Assembly (NCBI RefSeq): GCF_019431375.1
Contig: NZ_CP080267.1
Coordinates: 3,103,933-3,167,932, forward strand
Reading direction: 5' to 3'
DNA: 64,000 bases
Source: Alcanivorax sp.
GTDB taxonomy: Bacteria; Pseudomonadota; Gammaproteobacteria; Pseudomonadales; Alcanivoracaceae
The position numbers and the translations under genes are program-made. The notes below the pieces were generated by a model that ran no database searches, was not told the DNA's origin, and saw nothing but the letters and a program-made list of their open reading frames with translations. Below, in pieces: positions 1 through 8,016 of this stretch (positions within the stretch are counted from its first letter, which is position 1; each line of letters starts with the position of its first letter).

Positions 1-1025
1 CGATACCGGAATTGAGCAGTGCAGCGGTGTAGTGGCACGTTGTCGAACATGGCCGAGGCAATCCCCACCAGGAAGTTGGCCGCCACCGGTGGCATCAGGT
101 CATACAGTGCCGGGAAGTAGGCCAGCATGCCCAGTTCCTTGAGCATGCCTACCAGGAGCAATACTCCGAGGAAAAACAGCAGGGTGTCGAATTCGATCTT
201 GCGGATGTAATCCAGCACCGGCTCGTCCTTGTTGAGAAACTGCACCACCAGGAACATCAGTGACAGGCCAAACAGGAAACACAGTACCGGCGGAATCCCG
301 AAAGCCACGTTGCCAGCGATGGTGCCGAGAATGGTGGCAAAGAACAGCACCGCAATGGCCTTGTCGCCCCGGTCGATCGTGCTTTCCTGTTTCTTGATCA
401 CTACCTCACCGCTGAGCCCCAGCGACAGCATGCCGGCCAGCACCGCCACGGCGCCGGCGGCGGGCAGGCTGAGCAGCAGCAGATCGGGGATTTCCACCTT
501 GTCCGCCAGGAAGATCATCAGCGTTGTGACATCGCCGGTGATCAGGGCGGTGCCACCTGCATTCACCGAGAACACCACCAGCACCACATAACGCAGCAAT
601 TTTTCCGTAGGCAGTTTCAGGTTCATCAGCACCGCAATGCACACCAGGGTGGCGGTGATGTTGTCGGCCAGGGAGGAGAACAGGAAGGCAAACAGGCCGG
701 TGAGCAGCATCAGTTTGCGTTCGCTGATGCGGGTGGGCATCAGTCGATTGACGATGCTGTCGATGATGCCCTTGCCGGACAGATAGGCCACAAAGGTCAT
801 GGCGGCCATCAGGAACAGCCACAGGGTGGCGATATCCAGCAGGTTTTCGTCCAGCCTTTCCATCAGCACTTCATGGCTTAGATGGGCGGGTGGGGCGATG
901 AAAAGCAGCAACCAGGCCAGGGAGCCGAAGAACAATGTGGTCTTGGCCTTGTCGATGTGGACCATGTCTTCGACGACGATGGACAGAAAACCCAGTGCTA
1001 CCAGAATCAGTAAAACGGTGCTCAT
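1..1025 (-). CDS. nhaD: NhaD-type Na+/H+ antiporter, 3' end outside window, possible frameshift
   Basis: Inner-membrane sodium/proton antiporter of the NhaD/ArsB-like superfamily, expected to expel Na+ in exchange for protons. About 330 residues are visible from the ATG at 1025, preceded by a GAGAG-type ribosome site. The family hallmarks are an N-terminal HIDKAK segment, a long alternation of hydrophobic helices, a SSLADNITATLV stretch, an NAGG..GDVTT segment and a FDNVPL motif near the window edge. Around position 29 the frame breaks: the expected helix continues (AALLNSGI) only in another frame, so one extra base is present or the gene is broken. It faces away from the imelysin operon. The family call is firm; whether the gene is intact cannot be decided here. 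Confidence 0.8.
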   Translation of the reverse strand, partial: MSTVLLILVALGFLSIVVEDMVHIDKAKTTLFFGSLAWLLLFIAPPAHLSHEVLMERLDENLLDIATLWLFLMAAMTFVAYLSGKGIIDSIVNRLMPTRISERKLMLLTGLFAFLFSSLADNITATLVCIAVLMNLKLPTEKLLRYVVLVVFSVNAGGTALITGDVTTLMIFLADKVEIPDLLLLSLPAAGAVAVLAGMLSLGLSGEVVIKKQESTIDRGDKAIAVLFFATILGTIAGNVAFGIPPVLCFLFGLSLMFLVVQFLNKDEPVLDYIRKIEFDTLLFFLGVLLLVGMLKELGMLAYFPALYDLMPPVAANFLVGIASAMFDNVPLHRCTAQFRY

Positions 1026-1184
1026 GACGGGCATCTCTCACGGCAGGAAGTGGAGGGCGGCGGTATTCTAGGTTCTTTTTGAACCGGGTTCATCAATAAC
1101 CCTGTTTTTATTCACTGTGAACGCCCACGTGATGAAAAAAAATACCCATGAAAGGGCAAAATTACGGTCCAGCCCCTTTTAATC

Positions 1185-1203
1185 AATGAGAATAATTCGC
1201 ATT
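1185..1203. promoter_or_regulatory. Fur box upstream of imelysin operon
   Basis: AATGAGAATAATTCGCATT is a near-perfect 9-1-9 dyad of the form bound by the ferric uptake regulator in gammaproteobacteria (GAGAAT-N-ATTC core). It lies about 80 bp before the first imelysin start and in the only spacer that can hold the operon promoter. It predicts repression of the operon in iron-replete cells. The antiporter gene on the other side could also be affected. Confidence 0.8.
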
Positions 1204-1281
1204 ATTGCGTCTTGATGTTTTTGGTGCTGCCCGTTGCTGGCACTGTTTCACTTGCTTTCACACGATATGTCGAGGAATTCC

Positions 1282-2562
1282 ATGTTGTCCCGCCTCTCTA
1301 CCGGGGGCCTGTTGCTGGCCTCTCTGCTGCTCACTGCCTGCAGTGAAGAACCTTCTTCCGCTTCGGAGCCGGCCTACGACGAGGTCCGTGCCCGGCAGGT
1401 CATCAAGCATTATGCGGACCTGGCGCTGGCGGCCTACAGCGATGCCCTGAGCGAGGCCCGCGAACTGCAGGGGCAGATTGATACCCTGCTGACCGATCCC
1501 AGTGAGGAAACCCTGGCCGCGGCCCGTCAGGCCTGGCGCGATGCCCGGGTGCCCTACATGCAGACCGAGGTATTCCGGTTCGGCAACGTGGTGGTGGACG
1601 AGTGGGAAGGGCAGGTGAATGCCTGGCCTCTTGATGAAGGCCTGATCGATTATGTGGATGACAATTACCAGGCGGTAATGGGTAGCCCTGGTGCCCGCGC
1701 TAATATCATCGCCAGCCAGTCGCTGAAAATCGGTGAACAACAACTGGATCTGAGTGAGCTGACGCCGGAGCTGCTTGCCAGCCTGAACGAGCTGGGTGGC
1801 TCCGAAGCGAATGTGGCTACCGGTTATCATGCCATCGAGTTTTTGCTCTGGGGGCAGGACCTTAACGGTACCGATGCTGGCGCCGGGGAACGCCCGGCTA
1901 CGGATTTTGCCACCGGCAATGATGCCACCGGCGGCCACAACGAACGTCGCCGCGACTACTTGAAAGTGGTTACCGATTTGCTGATCAGTGATCTGGAAGC
2001 GATGGTGGCCGAATGGCAGCCCAATCAGGACAACTATCGCGCGGAACTGGTTGCGGACAGCGTGGAAAATGGCCTGCGCAAGATGTTGTTCGGCATGGGC
2101 AGCCTGTCTCTGGGCGAGCTGGCCGGTGAGCGCATGAAAGTGGCGCTGGCTGCTCATTCGCCGGAAGACGAGCACGACTGCTTCAGTGACAACACCCACT
2201 TCTCACACTTTTATAATGGCAAGGGCATCGAGAATGTCTACCTGGGTGAATACCAGCGGGTAGACGGCGAGACCCTCAGCGGTCCGTCCCTCAGCGATCT
2301 GGTTGCCGCCAGTGAGCCGCAGCTGGATGACAGGCTGAAAGCTGACCTGAATGCTAGCGAAGCAGCCTTGCAGACGCTGGTGGACAGTGCCGCCAATGGC
2401 GTCCACTTTGATCAGCTGATCGCGCCGGGTAATGCCGAAGGTGCGGCTACAGTTAACCGTGCCATCGATGCCCTGGTGGAGCAGACCGCCAGTATCGAGA
2501 AAGCGGCCCTGGTACTGGATATCCAGGCTCTGAACCCGGATACGGCCAACCACAGTTTCTGA
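1282..2562 (+). CDS. Imelysin-family (IrpA-like) periplasmic lipoprotein
   Basis: A 426-residue member of the imelysin/IrpA family (peptidase M75 fold), linked to iron acquisition in several bacteria although the molecular role is unsettled. The ATG at 1282 is chosen because GAGGAA lies 4 bases upstream and translation gives a compact lipoprotein signal ending in LLTAC; an in-frame ATG at 1234 would add an unlikely extension. The conserved GxHxxE motif is present as GYHAIE, with His183 and Glu186, followed by FLLWGQD. It is first in a Fur-box-preceded cluster with a di-heme protein, a second imelysin and a DUF1513 protein, which suggests joint work in periplasmic iron handling. Confidence 0.85.
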   Translation: MLSRLSTGGLLLASLLLTACSEEPSSASEPAYDEVRARQVIKHYADLALAAYSDALSEARELQGQIDTLLTDPSEETLAAARQAWRDARVPYMQTEVFRFGNVVVDEWEGQVNAWPLDEGLIDYVDDNYQAVMGSPGARANIIASQSLKIGEQQLDLSELTPELLASLNELGGSEANVATGYHAIEFLLWGQDLNGTDAGAGERPATDFATGNDATGGHNERRRDYLKVVTDLLISDLEAMVAEWQPNQDNYRAELVADSVENGLRKMLFGMGSLSLGELAGERMKVALAAHSPEDEHDCFSDNTHFSHFYNGKGIENVYLGEYQRVDGETLSGPSLSDLVAASEPQLDDRLKADLNASEAALQTLVDSAANGVHFDQLIAPGNAEGAATVNRAIDALVEQTASIEKAALVLDIQALNPDTANHSF

Positions 2563-2610
2563 AACGAGCCCCGGCAGCGCTCTGCAAGCAATGAGCCGCT
2601 GCCCGTTACC

Positions 2611-2674
2611 GTAGGAGCGTCGCTTGCGGCGCGATGCTAACGTCGTCAATCGCGCCGCGAGCGACGCTCCTGCA
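2611..2674. repeat. GTAGGAGC-type long palindrome
   Basis: Two arms of about 25 bp (2611-2636 and 2649-2674) are inverted copies beginning GTAGGAGCGTCGCTTG and rich in GCGGCGCGAT. The element sits inside the operon between the first imelysin and the DUF1111 gene, so a transcript would carry a strong stem-loop there. Similar palindromes recur at 11045, 24769, 26350, 52443 and 61602. Confidence 0.85.
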
Positions 2675-2707
2675 GCTGCGCCACCCAGTGAGAAGGATAC
2701 TTGTACC

Positions 2708-4102
2708 TTGCGATATCTCCTGCTGTCCCTGGTCACCCTGTTGGCCGCCTGCGATCAGGGGCCGACATTTACCGAAGCAGAGCCCGGTGAGCACCTGTCC
2801 GCCGGTGATGCCACCGTTACCAAAACCGACCAGAATGCGTTTTCCCTGCCGCTGGCCAACCTGTCACCCTCCCGGCGCCTGGATTTCAGTGTCGGTAACA
2901 GCTTCTTTCGCAATCCCTGGGTGATCGGCCCGGCCTCCACGGATGCCCGTGATGGTCTGGGGCCTCTTTTCAACACCAATGCCTGCCAGAACTGCCACAT
3001 CAAGGATGGCCGTGGCCATCCGCCGGCAGCGGACGCCAAGCAGGCGGTGTCCATGCTGGTGCGCCTGTCGGTACCGGCCAGTGAAACCGATGACCTGACC
3101 CGCAGTGGCCTGGTGCCCGAGCCCAACTACGGTGGCCAGTTCCAGGACGCAGCCATCCCGGGGATCGAACCGGAAGGGCGGGTACGGGTGACCTATGAGC
3201 CGGTCACCATGACCTTTGCCGATGGCCATCAGGTGACGCTGCGCAAACCGCGTCTTGAGTTCTTCGATCTGGCCTATGGGGAGATGCATCCGGCCACCCT
3301 GTTTTCTGCCAGGGTGGCGCCACCGATGATTGGGCTGGGGCTGTTGGAAGCCATTCCGGAAGCGGACCTGCTGGCCCATGCGGACCCCAACGATGACGAC
3401 GGTGATGGCATCAGCGGTCGTGCCAACCGGGTCTGGGACTCGGCGGCCAATACCACTGCCATGGGCCGCTTTGGCTGGAAAGCCGGCCAGCCCGGGGTGT
3501 TGCAGCAAAGCGCCGGGGCGTTTGCCAACGACATGGGGTTGAACAGCCATCTGGTGCCCACGGATTCCTGCGCGCCCAGCCAGACCGATTGTCTGGCCAT
3601 GCCCAATGGCGGTGACGTGGAGGTGAGCGACAGCGTGCTTAACAGCGTGGTGTTCTATTCGCGCACCCTGGCGGTGCCGGCTCGTCGCAATGTGGATGAT
3701 CCCCAGGTGCTCAAGGGCAAGGGCCTGTTCCATGAGGCCAACTGCCAGGGCTGCCATGTGCCCAAATTCACCACCGGCGCCCAGGCCCCGGAGCCGGAGC
3801 TGGCCAATCAGACCATTCGCCCCTACACCGATCTGTTACTGCACGACATGGGGCCGGGGCTGGCGGACGGCCGCCCGGAATTCCTGGCCAACAGTCAGGA
3901 GTGGCGTACCGCCCCGCTGTGGGGTATCGGCCTGACGGAAGCGGTGAATGGACACACCCAGTTCCTGCACGATGGCCGCGCCCGTAACCTGATGGAAGCC
4001 GTGCTTTGGCATGGTGGTGAAGCGGCGGCGTCGCGGGACAAGGTGCTGACATTCGATGCCGATCAGCGCGCCGCCCTGCTGGCATTCCTCAATTCCCTGT
4101 AA
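2708..4102 (+). CDS. Di-heme oxidoreductase-family (DUF1111) lipoprotein
   Basis: A predicted periplasmic c-type cytochrome of 464 residues. Two CxxCH heme sites are visible at residues 93-97 (CQNCH) and 346-350 (CQGCH), as in the DUF1111/thiol-oxidoreductase family distantly related to di-heme peroxidases. The start is taken as TTG at 2708, preceded by AAGGA, because it yields a clean lipoprotein signal (RYLLLSLVTLLAAC). An ATG at 2624 lies inside the upstream palindrome and would give a non-signal leader. It sits between two imelysin genes, so it probably supplies redox chemistry to the same iron-related system. The substrate is unknown. Confidence 0.85.
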   Translation: MRYLLLSLVTLLAACDQGPTFTEAEPGEHLSAGDATVTKTDQNAFSLPLANLSPSRRLDFSVGNSFFRNPWVIGPASTDARDGLGPLFNTNACQNCHIKDGRGHPPAADAKQAVSMLVRLSVPASETDDLTRSGLVPEPNYGGQFQDAAIPGIEPEGRVRVTYEPVTMTFADGHQVTLRKPRLEFFDLAYGEMHPATLFSARVAPPMIGLGLLEAIPEADLLAHADPNDDDGDGISGRANRVWDSAANTTAMGRFGWKAGQPGVLQQSAGAFANDMGLNSHLVPTDSCAPSQTDCLAMPNGGDVEVSDSVLNSVVFYSRTLAVPARRNVDDPQVLKGKGLFHEANCQGCHVPKFTTGAQAPEPELANQTIRPYTDLLLHDMGPGLADGRPEFLANSQEWRTAPLWGIGLTEAVNGHTQFLHDGRARNLMEAVLWHGGEAAASRDKVLTFDADQRAALLAFLNSL

Positions 4103-4114
4103 TCCGGAGGCATC

Positions 4115-5137
4115 ATGCGTTCAGTGGTTCTGCTGTTGTTGGTGGTGGTGTTGGCCGCTTGCAGCAATCCGCGCGAGGAGGTGGCGAAGCAGTTGGCCAA
4201 CCAGGTGTTGCTGCCCGCCCATGAGCAGTGGCATGCCAGCAATACGGCGCTGCTCGACAGCAGTCGCGCCTGGTGCGCCGACGAGCAGGCACTGGAGGAT
4301 CTGAAGCGGGTATTCCATGAGACCCAGACGGCCTGGGCGCGACTACAGCCGTTGATGGTGGGGCCGCTCGCCGAGGGTAATCGCAGCTGGCAGGTCCAGT
4401 TCTGGCCGGACAAGCGCAATATGGTGGCGCGCCAGACCGAGGCCTTGCTGGATGAATTCGACGATCTGGATCAGCAGCAACTGGATGGCGCCAGTGTGGT
4501 GGTGCAGGGGCTTACCGCGTTTGAATATGTGCTCTTCGATGACAAGGTCGCCATCGTTGATAACCGGGAACGCTACTGTCCGCTGCTGGTCGGTATTGCC
4601 CACCATCAGCAGACACTGTCTTCCGAGGTGCTGGACCTGTGGCAGCAACCCGGTGGCATGCTTGAGCAACTCACGACCTTTCCCAATGACCGTTATGCCA
4701 ATGCGGATGAGGCGCTGGGTGGCATCCTGCGCGTTCAGGTTACCGGCGTGGATACCCTGAAAAAGAAGCTTGGCACTCCCATGGGTCGGCATAACAACGG
4801 AACGCCACAGCCCTATCAGGCGGAAGCCTGGCGCAGCCGCCATTCCGCGCAAAACCTGCTGGCCTCTGTGGATGGGGCTCAGGGGGTATGGGAGCGGATC
4901 CGCACCCTGGTCGGTGATGCACAGCTGGCGGGTGACATTGATACGGCCTACAAAAGTGTGCGCGACAAGCTGGCTGGCCTGCCTGCCCCGTTGATGGAGA
5001 TGGTGCAGGACAAGGCCAGCCAACCACAGCTGCAGTCGCTGTATGCGGATCTGGATGCGCTGGAAAACCTGCAACAGACCGACCTGGCCCGGCACCTGGG
5101 TATCCAGATCGGCTTCAATGCCAACGACGGTGATTAG
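4115..5137 (+). CDS. Second imelysin-family lipoprotein, variant motif
   Basis: A 340-residue imelysin-family lipoprotein with a short signal ending LAAC and a good ribosome site (CCGGAGG) 12 bases after the DUF1111 stop, so the two are almost certainly co-transcribed. The GxHxxE motif of the first imelysin is altered here: the matching stretch reads GLTAFE at residues 132-137, so His is replaced by Thr while the Glu is kept. The two paralogues flank the di-heme gene, so they may have different metal-binding roles. The family call is good; any enzymatic activity is unproven. Confidence 0.82.
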   Translation: MRSVVLLLLVVVLAACSNPREEVAKQLANQVLLPAHEQWHASNTALLDSSRAWCADEQALEDLKRVFHETQTAWARLQPLMVGPLAEGNRSWQVQFWPDKRNMVARQTEALLDEFDDLDQQQLDGASVVVQGLTAFEYVLFDDKVAIVDNRERYCPLLVGIAHHQQTLSSEVLDLWQQPGGMLEQLTTFPNDRYANADEALGGILRVQVTGVDTLKKKLGTPMGRHNNGTPQPYQAEAWRSRHSAQNLLASVDGAQGVWERIRTLVGDAQLAGDIDTAYKSVRDKLAGLPAPLMEMVQDKASQPQLQSLYADLDALENLQQTDLARHLGIQIGFNANDGD

Positions 5138-5152
5138 ATTGCTACGAAGCCG

Positions 5153-5393
5153 CTGTAGGAACGGAGCGTAGCGGAGTAACGCACTTAGTTCCGTGCGGCC
5201 CGCAGGGTGAGCGCAGCGAATACGCCGCTTGAGGTGCGAACCGCGTCGGCGGAAATCGTCGTCAGGATGATCAGGTGTTTCAGAGCCAGATAAGGCCAGC
5301 CGGCAATCATTGCAGTGAACAGGCATTCCTGCCGCCGCGGTGACGCGCGGTTCGCCTGCAAGCAACGTTATTCGCTTCGCTCCGTTCCTACAG
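5153..5393. repeat. Composite GTAGGAAC palindrome, shared with 24904-24995
   Basis: The ends (5153-5184 and 5362-5393) are inverted copies of a CTGTAGGAACGGAGCG arm. The first 92 bp are matched, in reverse orientation and with few differences, at 24904-24995. The element fills nearly all of the spacer between the second imelysin and the DUF1513 gene. I see no gene in it. Confidence 0.82.
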
Positions 5394-5423
5394 TAGGGGG
5401 GAGCGGTTTTGTGGAAGCCCAAT

Positions 5424-6533
5424 ATGCCACTGACACGACGACAATTACTGGGTGCTGGCGCGGCGGTGGCCGGCATTGCCGCCCTCGGTGGCTGGACGGT
5501 CTGGTCAGGGCGAGGGCAATCGCCGCTGCTGCTCTCGGCCCGCAATGACAGCGCCGGCAAGCATTATGCGGTCGGCTATCATCTGGATGGGCGTCGCGCC
5601 TTTGCCACGCCGGTGACAGAGCGTTGTCACGATGTCTGTCGCCACCCCTTTCTGCCCCTGGCCCTGTATGTCGGGCGTCGCCCGTCCCGGGAAAGTTATC
5701 TGGTGGACCTGCGCGATGGTGCTCTGCTACAGACCCTGCACAGTCAGCCGCAACGGCATTTTTACGGTCACGCCGTCTTCCACAACAGTGGCCAATGGCT
5801 GTATGCCACGGAGAACGATACCGATGAACCGGGCCGTGGTGTGCTGGGACGTTACCTGCTGGACAACAAGCGTCTGCAGCTGATCCATGACGGAGAGGTA
5901 CCGAGTCACGGTGTAGGTCCGCATCAACTGGCCTGGTTGCCGGATGGCGAATCCCTGGTGATCGGTAATGGTGGTATTCGTACCGAAGGCGGCAGCCGTG
6001 CGGAAATGAATCTGGATGCCATGGCGCCGAGCCTGGTGATCATGGATCGCCAGGGTGAAAGGATCAGCAAGGAAACCCTGCCGCAACAACAGAACAGTAT
6101 CCGTCACCTGGCGGTGGCCAATGACGGCACCGTGATCACCGGCCAGCAATACCATGGTCCGGCCTGGGACAGCGTCCCGCTGCTTGCCATCAAGCGCCCC
6201 GGTGAGCCCTATCAGCCTTTCCCGGTGAGCAACGGGCAACTGGCATTGATGAACCAGTACACCGCCAGTATTGCCATTCACAATGAAAAACGCCTGGTCG
6301 CCATGACCGCCCCGCGCGGCAATCGTTTCTTTGTCTGGGATCTGGACAGTGCTGCCACCGTGGTGGATGCGCCAATGCCTGACTGCGCAGGCGTGGGCGC
6401 CGTGCCCGGTGGTTTTGCGGTGACGTCCGGACAGGGCCGATGCCGTTACTTCGACTGTTCTGGTCGTACCGTGAAAAGCCATTGGCTGGAACTGCCCGAT
6501 GGCTGGTGGGATAACCATCTCTGGCTGGGGTGA
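5424..6533 (+). CDS. DUF1513 protein with Tat signal
   Basis: A 369-residue DUF1513-family protein, probably a periplasmic beta-propeller. The N-terminus (PLTRRQLLGAG followed by an alanine-rich hydrophobic stretch) is a twin-arginine signal, suggesting export in folded form. ATG 5424 is used because GGAAG lies 6 bases upstream; a TTG at 5409 is an alternative. It is the usual last member of imelysin-DUF1111-imelysin-DUF1513 clusters, but a 286-bp spacer filled by a repeat separates it from the other three. Its biochemical function is unknown; context suggests periplasmic iron metabolism. Confidence 0.82.
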   Translation: MPLTRRQLLGAGAAVAGIAALGGWTVWSGRGQSPLLLSARNDSAGKHYAVGYHLDGRRAFATPVTERCHDVCRHPFLPLALYVGRRPSRESYLVDLRDGALLQTLHSQPQRHFYGHAVFHNSGQWLYATENDTDEPGRGVLGRYLLDNKRLQLIHDGEVPSHGVGPHQLAWLPDGESLVIGNGGIRTEGGSRAEMNLDAMAPSLVIMDRQGERISKETLPQQQNSIRHLAVANDGTVITGQQYHGPAWDSVPLLAIKRPGEPYQPFPVSNGQLALMNQYTASIAIHNEKRLVAMTAPRGNRFFVWDLDSAATVVDAPMPDCAGVGAVPGGFAVTSGQGRCRYFDCSGRTVKSHWLELPDGWWDNHLWLG

Positions 6534-6574
6534 TCGGTTTCTTTAGTCGGAGAGAGCCTGGCGCTGGGGAAAAT

Positions 6575-6655
6575 CTTCGCTTTGCGAGCAAAGCTCCAAC
6601 AACGGGTTTATGACCAGTCTCTGGGGCCCGTTGGAGCCTTGCTTGCAAGGCGAAG
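6575..6655. repeat. TTGGAGC-type palindrome
   Basis: Two 26-bp arms (6575-6600 and 6630-6655) built around GTTGGAGC and a CTTTGC/GCAAAG core are inverted copies. The element lies between convergent genes and may act as a bidirectional terminator-like structure. Single-hairpin relatives occur at 13815 and 31268. Confidence 0.75.
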
Positions 6656-6669
6656 TTCCATCATCTGTT

Positions 6670-7062
6670 TCAGTCGTGCCAGTTGGGTACCTTGCCGGAG
6701 CAGACCCAGTCCTTGGAGCCTTTTTCTACTCCGATCCAGTTATAGGTATAGCGGCCATTGGCGTTGCTGGTGGACCAACTCTTGGTGTTGCCCGCTGAAA
6801 TGCCGGAAGCGCCGCAATCTTCGGAGCCGTTATCGCGCTCATTGCAGAAGCGGGCATAAATCCGGTTGTTGCAAGTGTTGCGAAAGGTGACGGTGAAGCG
6901 CCCCTCGGTGTACTGGCTCCACTTGGTGTCGTGTACCACCATGCAGGGGCCGCCGCGGCTGTTACGACCATCCCAGCAGGTGTCGTCATCAAGGCTGGAG
7001 TAGTAGTCCGCCATGGCAAACTGTGAGGCCAGCAGTGTGGCAATACCAATAATCCATTTCAT
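6670..7062 (-). CDS. Small secreted protein of unknown function
   Basis: A 130-residue protein I do not recognise. The start at 7062 follows a GGGGAAG ribosome site and gives a standard signal peptide (MKWIIGIATLLASQFAMA) with likely cleavage after AMA. The mature part has six cysteines and many aromatic, Asn, Gly and Asp residues, consistent with a small disulfide-bonded exported fold. Longer in-frame starts exist upstream (up to 7263) but would bury the signal. It stands alone, convergent with the DUF1513 gene. Confidence 0.6.
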   Translation of the reverse strand: MKWIIGIATLLASQFAMADYYSSLDDDTCWDGRNSRGGPCMVVHDTKWSQYTEGRFTVTFRNTCNNRIYARFCNERDNGSEDCGASGISAGNTKSWSTSNANGRYTYNWIGVEKGSKDWVCSGKVPNWHD

Positions 7063-7184
7063 GATCTTCCCCTTTTTGTTCATCATTTGATCCCGGCGTG
7101 TCCTTACCGGCAGCCGTCGTTCCAGGTTCATTGTAGAAACTGAACAGAAAGGGTCTTCCCCCATATGGGGTAAGCCGAAAAACG

Positions 7185-7595
7185 TCAGTGGTCGCCACGG
7201 CATTCCTGGTGATCGCTGAGTACCTCGATGACTCGGCACTCCCCGGTATGTCCCTGTTCGCATTCTTCGATCATCCGGTCCAGCTCATTGCGCAATGCCG
7301 TCAGTGCCTGGATGCGCGCCTGCACAGCCGCCCGGTGGCGGCGGGCGATGCTGTCCGCATGGCCATGCTGTTCGCTCATGGCCAGCAATTCGCGAATATC
7401 ATCCAGCGTAAAACCCAGCTCCCGGCTGTGGCGGATGAATTGCAGCCGCTCTCGGTGCTTGCGGTGATAGCGGCGCTGGCCGCCTTCGCTGCGGGCCGGT
7501 TCAGGCATCAGGCCGATCTTTTCGTAGTAGCGGATGGTTTCCACCTTGCAGCCGGTGGCCTGGCTGAGGGTGCCGATGGAAAAAAGCGTGCTCAT
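7185..7595 (-). CDS. MerR-family metal-responsive regulator
   Basis: A 136-residue MerR-type activator. The N-terminal winged-helix segment is typical (IGTLSQATGCKVETIRYYEK), followed by the dimerisation helix and a C-terminal tail with three Cys residues and several His, a likely metal site (CEQGHTGEC...C). The start at 7595 begins the domain cleanly; an upstream in-frame start would cross the operator. It is divergent from DUF3703 and a cation-diffusion transporter, and the spacer has a MerR-type promoter. It therefore probably senses a divalent metal and switches on efflux. The metal cannot be named from sequence. Confidence 0.85.
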   Translation of the reverse strand: MSTLFSIGTLSQATGCKVETIRYYEKIGLMPEPARSEGGQRRYHRKHRERLQFIRHSRELGFTLDDIRELLAMSEQHGHADSIARRHRAAVQARIQALTALRNELDRMIEECEQGHTGECRVIEVLSDHQECRGDH

Positions 7596-7609
7596 GGCGT
7601 CTCCGAGGC

Positions 7610-7640
7610 TTGAACCTGTAGTCACTATAGCTTTTTTAAT
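7610..7640 (+). promoter_or_regulatory. MerR-type promoter/operator
   Basis: TTGAAC (7610-7615) and TTTAAT (7635-7640) are separated by 19 bp, the over-long spacer typical of MerR-activated promoters. The spacer holds the dyad CTGTAGT-C-ACTATAG, where the regulator should bind. It reads toward the DUF3703-transporter genes. Confidence 0.75.
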
Positions 7641-7674
7641 AGTCACATAACGGAGCAGATTCAAGGAGAACCCC

Positions 7675-8016
7675 GTGAATGAACCACAGAGACAGGCGTT
7701 TGCGGTAGCCATGGCCGACGCCCGCCAGGCTTATCGGCAGCGCCATTGGCAGCGGGCGTTTGCATTGCTGGAACGAGCCCACGTGCTGGGCCAGACCCGG
7801 ATGATGCCCCATGTGCAGAGCCACTGGTGGATGCTGAAAGTGGGTTGGCAACGCCGCGATGCCCGGGAAGTGCGGGGGCAGCTACTGCGGCTGCCGGCGG
7901 CCATGCTACTGTCGCGCCTGTGGGTGCCGCTGGGTAATACCGGCGGCGCCAATGTGAGCCCGGTACAACCCATGCCGATTGCCGATGACCTGCGTGAACT
8001 GATGGAGACTGACTGA
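7675..8016 (+). CDS. DUF3703 family protein
   Basis: A 113-residue soluble protein of the DUF3703 family, rich in Arg, Gln, Trp and His, often found next to cation-diffusion transporters and MerR regulators. It starts at GTG 7675, just after AAGGAG, and its stop overlaps the ATG of the transporter (TGATG), so the two are translationally coupled. A helper role in metal efflux is an inference from context only; no catalytic motif is visible. Confidence 0.75.
   Translation: MNEPQRQAFAVAMADARQAYRQRHWQRAFALLERAHVLGQTRMMPHVQSHWWMLKVGWQRRDAREVRGQLLRLPAAMLLSRLWVPLGNTGGANVSPVQPMPIADDLRELMETD

Noticed and set aside
1215..1260. Sigma-54-like site (TGGCAC ... TTGC)
   Set aside because: The spacing between the two halves does not fit the -24/-12 pattern; the Fur box explains the region.
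2624..2707. Upstream ATG start for the DUF1111 gene
   Set aside because: It lies inside the intergenic palindrome and would put 28 polar residues before the lipoprotein signal; TTG 2708 fits better.
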